From NCBI GenBank assembly GCA_023269365.1, contig JAHFTN010000053.1, positions 1-10,241 of the forward strand: a stretch of 10,241 nucleotides of DNA. Direction: 5' to 3'. This document shows positions 6,647 to 10,241 of the stretch, piece by piece. Position 1 is the stretch's first letter; every line of letters starts with the position of its first letter. Position numbers and translations under genes: made by a program. Source of the DNA: Chlamydiota bacterium. GTDB taxonomy: Bacteria > Chlamydiota > Chlamydiia > Chlamydiales > Rhabdochlamydiaceae. Under the pieces are notes generated by a model. That model searched no databases and was not told where the DNA came from. It saw nothing but the letters and a program-made list of their open reading frames with translations.

Positions 6647-7111
6647 TTAAACTCCTATCTGTTCTTTAGGATTGACATGTTCGATGGCATCCATCAGCTC
6701 ATCCACGTCTTTGAAACGGCGATACACACAGGCAAAGCGGATATACGCAATCGTATCCAACCCCTGTAAATGTTTCATCACCAGTTCCCCTAATTCTGAC
6801 GTTTTCACTTCTCGAATCTGCCGCTCCATCAGATCGCTAGAGATGTGATCTGCTAACGCATGCACCTGATCATGAGAGATCCTCGTATGGCGACAAGCCG
6901 CTTCCAATCCACGCAGCAACTTGTCCCTTCGAAAATCCTCATAGCGACCATCTCTTTTTTGCACCTGCAGTGTCAAATCGATCGTTTCAAATGTCGTGAA
7001 ACGCTTTAAACACTTCAAACACTCCCGACGCCGACGCACAGAATGGTTTTCTGTTACTGTACGCGAATCGGTCACCTTCGACTCCTCATCTCCACAAAAA
7101 GGACAACGCAT
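6647..7111 (-). CDS. nrdR: Transcriptional repressor NrdR
   Basis: Nucleotide-sensing repressor of ribonucleotide reductase genes. It is 154 aa, the normal length. An N-terminal zinc ribbon has ligands C3, C6, C31 and C34 (MRCPFCG, then ECLKCLKRFTTFE), with the basic SVRRRRE between them for DNA binding. The ATP-cone domain covers about 49-139 (VQKRDGRYEDFRRDKLLRGL, then IAYIRFACVYRRFKDVDE). The ATG at 7111 is preceded by GGAGAGGGGG at a workable distance. It is the first gene of the minus-strand cluster with dksA-like, lspA and the 236-aa gene. I saw no clear NrdR-box pair in its own upstream region. A TATAGA about 65 bases upstream of the start (7165-7170) might be a -10, but it lacks a good -35. 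Confidence 0.96.
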   Translation of the reverse strand: MRCPFCGDEESKVTDSRTVTENHSVRRRRECLKCLKRFTTFETIDLTLQVQKRDGRYEDFRRDKLLRGLEAACRHTRISHDQVHALADHISSDLMERQIREVKTSELGELVMKHLQGLDTIAYIRFACVYRRFKDVDELMDAIEHVNPKEQIGV

Positions 7112-7191
7112 AAAACACCCCCTCTCCAGTCACAACCCTACAAGGTTAACTAGTTTGAAGCTTTTCTATACACTTCAATCTTTTTTTAAAA

Positions 7192-7246
7192 GAGGGAATT
7201 ACAAAACTCGCTTTGCGGGTCAAAAAGCGAGTTTTGCAATTCCCTC
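7192..7246. repeat. Near-perfect hairpin repeat, 23-bp stem (repeat family B)
   Basis: Arms 7192-7214 and 7224-7246 are reverse complements at 22 of 23 positions, around the 9-base loop gcgggtcaa. The right arm begins, on the minus strand, gagggaattgcaaaact; the same 17 bases occur at 10171-10187 next to the family-A half copy. On the minus strand the stem is followed by TTTT, so it could act as a terminator. The second occurrence argues for a dispersed repeat rather than a gene-specific signal. Confidence 0.8.
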
Positions 7247-7344
7247 AAAAGGCAAGAAATCGCAAAAGGGTCCCTTTTTTAGGATTTGAGGCCACAATAT
7301 CAGATAAATATTTTTTGAAAATAGAAATTAATCGCGGTTGTTAG

Positions 7345-7532
7345 TAAATTTTCTCTGTATTGGACAAAACTTCTCACCTAAAAAAATCGAGGAGAAAAAT
7401 AACAAGATATTTAGGATGGACAGGATGGGGAAATTTATTTTTTTGCTTTTTATCCTGTCCATCCTAATATCTTGTTATTTTTCTTCTGCTTTTGTCCTCT
7501 AGGAAAAAATTGTCCAGTACAGAGGTAAATTT
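7345..7532. repeat. Large imperfect inverted repeat (about 188 bp) with 33-bp inner stem
   Basis: The inner arms 7393-7426 and 7452-7484 are complementary over 33 bases with one bulged base and contain the phrase aggatggacaggat. The outer arms (7345-7367 and 7510-7532) share ctctgtaYtggacaa and match at 18 of 23 positions. Unpaired, diverged sequence lies between inner and outer arms, and the central loop is 25 bases. There is no coding capacity. The right outer arm ends within about 10 bases of where recognisable monooxygenase coding sequence begins. Phrases of the type 'gatggacaggat' recur as dispersed repeats in several unrelated bacteria as far as I recall, so this may be a short non-autonomous mobile element. 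Confidence 0.75.
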
Positions 7533-7540
7533 TACACAAT

Positions 7541-8565
7541 GGCGCCGGCATTGCAATACCTGCTAATGGAAGTTGGGCACTAGACAAGCTGGGCATTGAC
7601 ATCACTCAAAAGCCCTTCTCATCCGTGAAATGCAATTTACGGATGATCAAGGGGAGTTCCTTGTCCAAGAAAATATTGAGCATATTCACCCTGAAGGGGC
7701 TCAATTTTATTCTCTTTGTCGTGATGAATTAATAAAGCAAATGTTATCTAGCCTCCTCCAAGACACGCAAATTCAAACAGGGGTGACCCTTAAGAGGTTC
7801 TCTGAAGAAAATGATCAGGTAAAAGTAGTATTTTCAAACGAGCAAGTTAAGTACTACGATTGGGTGATTGGCTGCGACGGGGTTCATTCAAGTCTTCGCA
7901 GACAAATCCACCCCAATGAGACTCCAGAGTTTTTAGGGTTATTGGTCTGGCGCGCTGTGATTGATGCCCCACAAGACGTTGCCCTACCGACTTACATGTT
8001 AGGATCCGATCACGCGGTATTACTCTATCCGATGCCCGAAGGGAAAACATACCTCTATGGGCATGTTTTTCAATCTGTAAAGAGTCCACCGACACAATCC
8101 TTTTCCAATGAGTTTTCCTCTTTTAGAGGCCTTGTTCCCCCCATCCTCTGTCATCTGAATCAACAAGATGACCCCTCTAAGAACATAAAATTTTATATCC
8201 ACCATATGGGAAAAAGTCATAGCGTACGATTTAAATTGGAGGGTTTTAAGCGAGTGTTATTAGTGGGAGATGCTGCCCATGCCTTTGGGCCCGCATTGCA
8301 AAATGGAGCCGCTCAAGCGTTTGAAGATGCCTATGTTCTTCAAGAACTCTTGCATCCCCTTTTCACTAAACAGCAAATCCCCTCTCTCATCGATGCATTT
8401 GAAAAAAGAAGAACTCCTCGCGTTCAGCAAATTTTCACCCTTTCGAATGCCAAACTTCAAGCTCTATCAGACCCAAAACAGGTCCAAGGACGCAATGAAG
8501 CCATTCGGAAAACAGGGGCTCCCAATGTGCATGGCTTCAAGCTAATCATGCAAGAAAATCCTTGA
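7541..8565 (+). pseudogene. FAD-dependent monooxygenase, N-terminally truncated and frameshifted
   Basis: Remnant of a PHBH-fold (PF01494) flavoprotein hydroxylase, related to salicylate- or TetX-type monooxygenases. From 7541 one frame reads GAGIAIPANGSWALDKLGID then ITQKPFSSVK, the usual block after the first Rossmann strand-helix. It then shifts at about 7600-7632, and a second frame runs on as MQFTDDQGEF to the stop at 8565. One extra A in gtgaaatgc (7625-7633) would join them. Counting from the ATG at 7630, the DG motif GCDGVHSSLR (81-90) and the FAD-binding GD motif LLVGDAAHAFGPALQNGAAQ (210-229) are intact. The first 35-45 residues, with the GxGxxG dinucleotide motif, are absent, and a stop lies upstream at 7526. 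The long intact second frame suggests fairly recent decay. A 311-aa partial product from 7630 is possible but could not bind FAD normally. Confidence 0.8.
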
Positions 8566-8691
8566 AACTCGACCTTTTATAAGGCTCCCTCTAGTGTGCT
8601 TTTGATTTACGGCGCTTCGTAGACGGAGGTGGAGAGACGCATTCAGAATTTTTTCATCCAGAACTTTTGACTGGAAGCGGTTGTCATCTTC

Positions 8692-8705
8692 AGCTATGCT
8701 ATCCT
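8692..8705 (+). repeat. Direct repeat flanking rhuM, left copy
   Basis: agctatgctatcct, matched at 13 of 14 positions by agctatgctattct at 9771-9784. The two copies bracket the rhuM gene, the left one 31 bases before its ATG and the right one 11 bases after its stop. They could be a duplicated target site or attachment-type repeat from insertion of the gene, or chance. Confidence 0.4.
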
Positions 8706-8736
8706 CAAAATCTTATCAAGATGTGGGTACTAAAAC

Positions 8737-9759
8737 ATGACAAACGGAGAAATTATTTTATACACCACAGAAGATGGGACAGCTTCGATTCAACTCAGAA
8801 CCCAAGATGGCACTGTTTGGCTAACCCAAGCCGAAATTGCCGAGCTCTTCCAAACAAGTCCTCAAAATATAACTACGCATCTGCGAGCTATTTACGCAGA
8901 TAATGAACTGGATGAAGCCGCAACTTGTAAGGAATCCTTACAAGTTCAATCTGAAGGGAAAAGAACGATTCAACGGAATCTCAAGTTCTACAATCTTGGC
9001 GCTATACTTGCAATCGGTTACCGTGTTCGATCTCCTCGTGGGACGCAGTTTCGAAAATGGGCAACAATTCATCTCCAGGAATACCTCGTTAAAGGCTTTG
9101 TAATGGATGATGAGCGTTTGAAGCGCCCCGGAGGCAATGATTACTTTGAAGAATGGTTGGATCGAATTCGAGAGATTCGGGCTTCCGAAAAGCGCTTCTA
9201 TCAGAAAGTGCGCGATATCTATGCGACAGCTGTCGATTATGATGCTAAAAGCGATCAGGCTCAGCTGTTTTTCAAAAAAGTTCAGAACAAAATGCTCTGG
9301 GCTACAACCCATAAAACAGCGGCTGAATTGATTGTAGAGCGCGCAGATCCTAAACTTCCTAATATGGGGCTGACAAGTTGGGAAAGAAATCGCGTGCGCC
9401 AACAAGATGTAACTATCGCTAAAAATTACCTCACGCAAATAGAACTGGAGGACCTTAATCAAATTGTTGTCATGTATCTGGATTATGCAGAGTTGCAAGC
9501 AAAACGTCGTAAGACGATAACAATGCGGGATTGGGAAGAAAAGCTTGATGCGTTCTTGAGTTTCAATGAGAAGGATCTTCTGGCTCATGCGGGTAAAATC
9601 TCAGCTCAGGTAGCTGAGAAATTGTCTCTTGAGCGCTATTTTGAATTTAACCAAAAACGGCGCGAAGAGGAGCGCTTACGTGCAGATGCTGAAGATATGG
9701 CCCTACTTGAAGCTATTCAAGCGAAAGCAAGTCCACCAGAAGTCCTCTCAGAAAACTAG
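8737..9759 (+). CDS. rhuM: RhuM-family protein (virulence-associated RhuM, COG3943)
   Basis: Complete 340-aa member of the RhuM family, named after a gene of Salmonella pathogenicity island 3; its biochemical function is not established. The N-terminal part has a helix-turn-helix-like segment, VWLTQAEIAELFQTSPQNIT (27-46). The conserved block FYNLGAILAIGYRVRSPRGT (84-103) followed by FRKWA (105-109) resembles the Bro-N/KilA-N type DNA-binding domains of phages. The middle is charged and helical (EEWLDRIREIRASEKRFYQK, 138-157), and the C-terminus is rich in Glu/Lys/Arg and probably coiled coil (about 295-330). The start ATG has only a weak GGG ribosome site. No partner gene is adjacent, so it stands alone between a decayed gene and tRNA-Ser, as expected of horizontally moved cargo. 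A role in defence or gene regulation is conjecture. Confidence 0.88.
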   Translation: MTNGEIILYTTEDGTASIQLRTQDGTVWLTQAEIAELFQTSPQNITTHLRAIYADNELDEAATCKESLQVQSEGKRTIQRNLKFYNLGAILAIGYRVRSPRGTQFRKWATIHLQEYLVKGFVMDDERLKRPGGNDYFEEWLDRIREIRASEKRFYQKVRDIYATAVDYDAKSDQAQLFFKKVQNKMLWATTHKTAAELIVERADPKLPNMGLTSWERNRVRQQDVTIAKNYLTQIELEDLNQIVVMYLDYAELQAKRRKTITMRDWEEKLDAFLSFNEKDLLAHAGKISAQVAEKLSLERYFEFNQKRREEERLRADAEDMALLEAIQAKASPPEVLSEN

Positions 9760-9770
9760 ATCTGATTGAT

Positions 9771-9784
9771 AGCTATGCTATTCT
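9771..9784 (+). repeat. Direct repeat flanking rhuM, right copy
   Basis: agctatgctattct, one mismatch from the left copy at 8692-8705. Beyond it both sides carry a loosely similar A-rich stretch (aaaatct on the left, aaaatat on the right). No other feature is visible between the rhuM stop and the tRNA terminator. Confidence 0.4.
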
Positions 9785-9831
9785 TGACTAAAATATCCAA
9801 AACAGGGGAATAGCGCCTAGGGATGGGGGAG

Positions 9832-9854
9832 AAAAGCCCGGGGAATGCCCGGGC
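9832..9854 (-). terminator. Rho-independent terminator of tRNA-Ser
   Basis: On the minus strand, 5 bases after the tRNA 3' end, GCCCGGG (9854-9848) pairs perfectly with CCCGGGC (9842-9836) around a 5-base loop and is followed by TTTT. This is a compact GC-rich intrinsic terminator in the right place and orientation. Confidence 0.8.
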
Positions 9855-9859
9855 CGGAT

Positions 9860-9946
9860 CGGAGGAGGTGAGATTCGAACTCACGAAACGCTTTCGCGTT
9901 TACACGCTTTCCAAGCGTGCTCCATCGGCCACTCGGACACTCCTCC
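9860..9946 (-). tRNA. tRNA-Ser (anticodon GGA)
   Basis: The minus strand folds into a complete class II tRNA of 87 nt. The acceptor stem GGAGGAG pairs with CTCCTCC and is followed by discriminator G, as expected for serine. The D arm reads TCCGAGTGGCCGATGGAGC. The anticodon arm is CACGC-TTGGAAA-GCGTG, with anticodon GGA at 9912-9910, reading UCC and UCU codons. The long variable arm has the hairpin AACGC-GAAA-GCGTT. The T arm is GTGAG-TTCGAAT-CTCAC. The 3' CCA is not encoded (GATCC follows). tRNA-Ser genes are common landing sites for mobile DNA, which fits the accessory genes beside it. Confidence 0.97.
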
Positions 9947-9970
9947 TTAAAGGCTTTAAAGAGACTCACG

Positions 9971-9999
9971 ACTTTACCTTGAAGCCTCTTATTCCTCAA
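9971..9999 (-). promoter_or_regulatory. Putative promoter of tRNA-Ser
   Basis: On the minus strand TTGAGG (9999-9994) and TAAAGT (9976-9971) are separated by exactly 17 bases. Each matches the sigma-70 type consensus at four of six positions. Initiation would fall near 9964, about 18 bases before the mature tRNA 5' end. It is the best-spaced candidate in the upstream region, but the match is modest. Confidence 0.4.
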
Positions 10000-10074
10000 C
10001 GCAAACTTTTACTTCAGGAACTTATCCGCAAAGTCAAGTGCTCTGATTTTTAAAGGATTTTTCTGCAAGTTTCC

Positions 10075-10158
10075 GAGCTGCTTCGGGGTCGGCTGCGCCT
10101 GACTCAAATTCAGGGCGACTCCTTGAGGAAACCCAACTTTTGAGATTGTTTGTGTATA
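10075..10158 (-). repeat. Half copy of palindromic repeat family A
   Basis: The reverse complement of this stretch aligns without gaps to 4743-4826 over 84 bases with 71 identities, including the block ttcctcaagg and the cagctc at the centre. Similarity stops at what is the mid-point of the full element at 4743-4915, so only one arm is present here. It lies upstream of the tRNA-Ser promoter region, separated from it by about 75 bases. Confidence 0.8.
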
Positions 10159-10170
10159 CTTGAATATGTA

Positions 10171-10187
10171 GAGGGAATTGCAAAACT
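10171..10187 (+). repeat. Half copy of hairpin repeat family B
   Basis: gagggaattgcaaaact is identical over 17 bases to the minus-strand reading of 7246-7230, the right arm of the hairpin repeat. It starts 12 bases after the end of the family-A half copy, so the two repeat types are joined here. Confidence 0.65.
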
Positions 10188-10208
10188 AAGAAAAAGAGAC
10201 GATTTTTC

Positions 10209-10219
10209 GGGGGGGGGGG
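10209..10219 (+). repeat. Homopolymer tract of 11 G
   Basis: Eleven consecutive G close to the window end, within otherwise A/T-rich non-coding sequence. Such tracts are prone to slippage in replication and to miscounting in sequencing. I see no gene or promoter within the window whose expression it would switch. Confidence 0.7.
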
Positions 10220-10241
10220 TGATAGGTTCAATTTTATTTTT

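Larger units (their letters stand above)
7112..7540. other. 429-nt non-coding, repeat-rich stretch at the core/accessory boundary
   Basis: No supported gene lies here. Part of it must hold the nrdR-cluster promoter on the minus strand. The rest consists of an A-family-like remnant (gtttgaag at 7153-7160, then tata at 7167-7170), a 23-bp-stem hairpin (7192-7246), a short self-complementary run (aaaaggg t cccttttt, 7264-7279) and a large imperfect inverted repeat (7345-7532). It marks the change from the conserved minus-strand cluster to a plus-strand region containing a pseudogene and rhuM. I could not find the missing N-terminus of the adjacent monooxygenase in it. Confidence 0.6.

Noticed and set aside
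7112..7191. NrdR-box pair controlling nrdR itself
   Set aside because: I looked for two acaca-type boxes about one helical repeat-set apart and found none convincing.
6996..7289. 97-codon plus-strand frame across the nrdR start and the hairpin
   Set aside because: It is antisense to the conserved zinc ribbon of nrdR and continues into non-coding repeats.
7192..7532. CRISPR array or clustered tandem repeats
   Set aside because: The repeats are inverted pairs of two different sequences with no regular unit-spacer pattern and no cas genes nearby.
8566..8736. Promoter for rhuM
   Set aside because: TTGACT (8667) and TTGTCA (8681) resemble -35 boxes, but no -10 lies at an acceptable spacing, so I did not annotate one.
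8938..9588. 216-codon open frame on the minus strand inside rhuM
   Set aside because: It is fully antisense to a well-supported family member, has no recognisable motif or ribosome site, and reads as a shadow frame.
10034..10231. 65-codon minus-strand open frame near the window end
   Set aside because: It runs through the two dispersed repeat fragments and the G tract and shows no protein-like features; it is an accident of the repeats.

Overview
The gene content and order point to a member of the Chlamydiae, probably one of the amoeba-associated (environmental) families rather than Chlamydia itself. The evidence is the minus-strand run nrdR, dksA-like, lspA, and downstream a SAM methyltransferase directly followed by a SpoU/TrmH methylase. 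From memory, C. trachomatis carries the same gene types close together (around CT403-CT408). No whole-genome comparison was possible, so the genus is left open.

Layout. Bases 1-1170 (+) hold the 3' end of a 14-TM (DHA2-type) MFS exporter whose start lies outside the window. It converges on a minus-strand block covering 1167-7111. Read in transcription order, that block has two clusters. The first is nrdR (7111-6647), dksA-like (6635-6270), lspA (6267-5725) and an unrecognised 236-aa gene (5724-5014), spaced 11, 2 and 0 nt apart. A 173-bp palindromic repeat follows. The second cluster is cinA (4733-3501), a 71-nt gap, an RlmI-like methyltransferase (3429-2605), a TrmH-family methylase (2608-1802) and an RluA-type pseudouridine synthase (1805-1167). 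The last three are joined by 4-base ATGA overlaps and form a small RNA-modification operon.

From 7112 to the end the window becomes accessory in character. The non-coding stretch 7112-7540 contains a 23-bp-stem hairpin and a larger imperfect inverted repeat. The latter ends at the broken edge of an FAD-dependent monooxygenase pseudogene (7541-8565), which lacks its N-terminus and carries a frameshift. A complete rhuM-family gene (8737-9759) follows, flanked by a 14-bp near-identical direct repeat, and then a minus-strand tRNA-Ser(GGA) with its own terminator and a plausible promoter.

At least two dispersed repeat families occur. Family A is the palindrome at 4743-4915 with a half copy at 10075-10158. 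Family B is the hairpin at 7192-7246 with a half copy at 10171-10187. The A and B pieces sit side by side near 10.1 kb. No CRISPR array, complete insertion sequence, integrase or convincing new multi-gene system is visible. The most interesting material is the repeat families, the zinc-cysteine-poor DksA homologue and the rhuM/tRNA locus.
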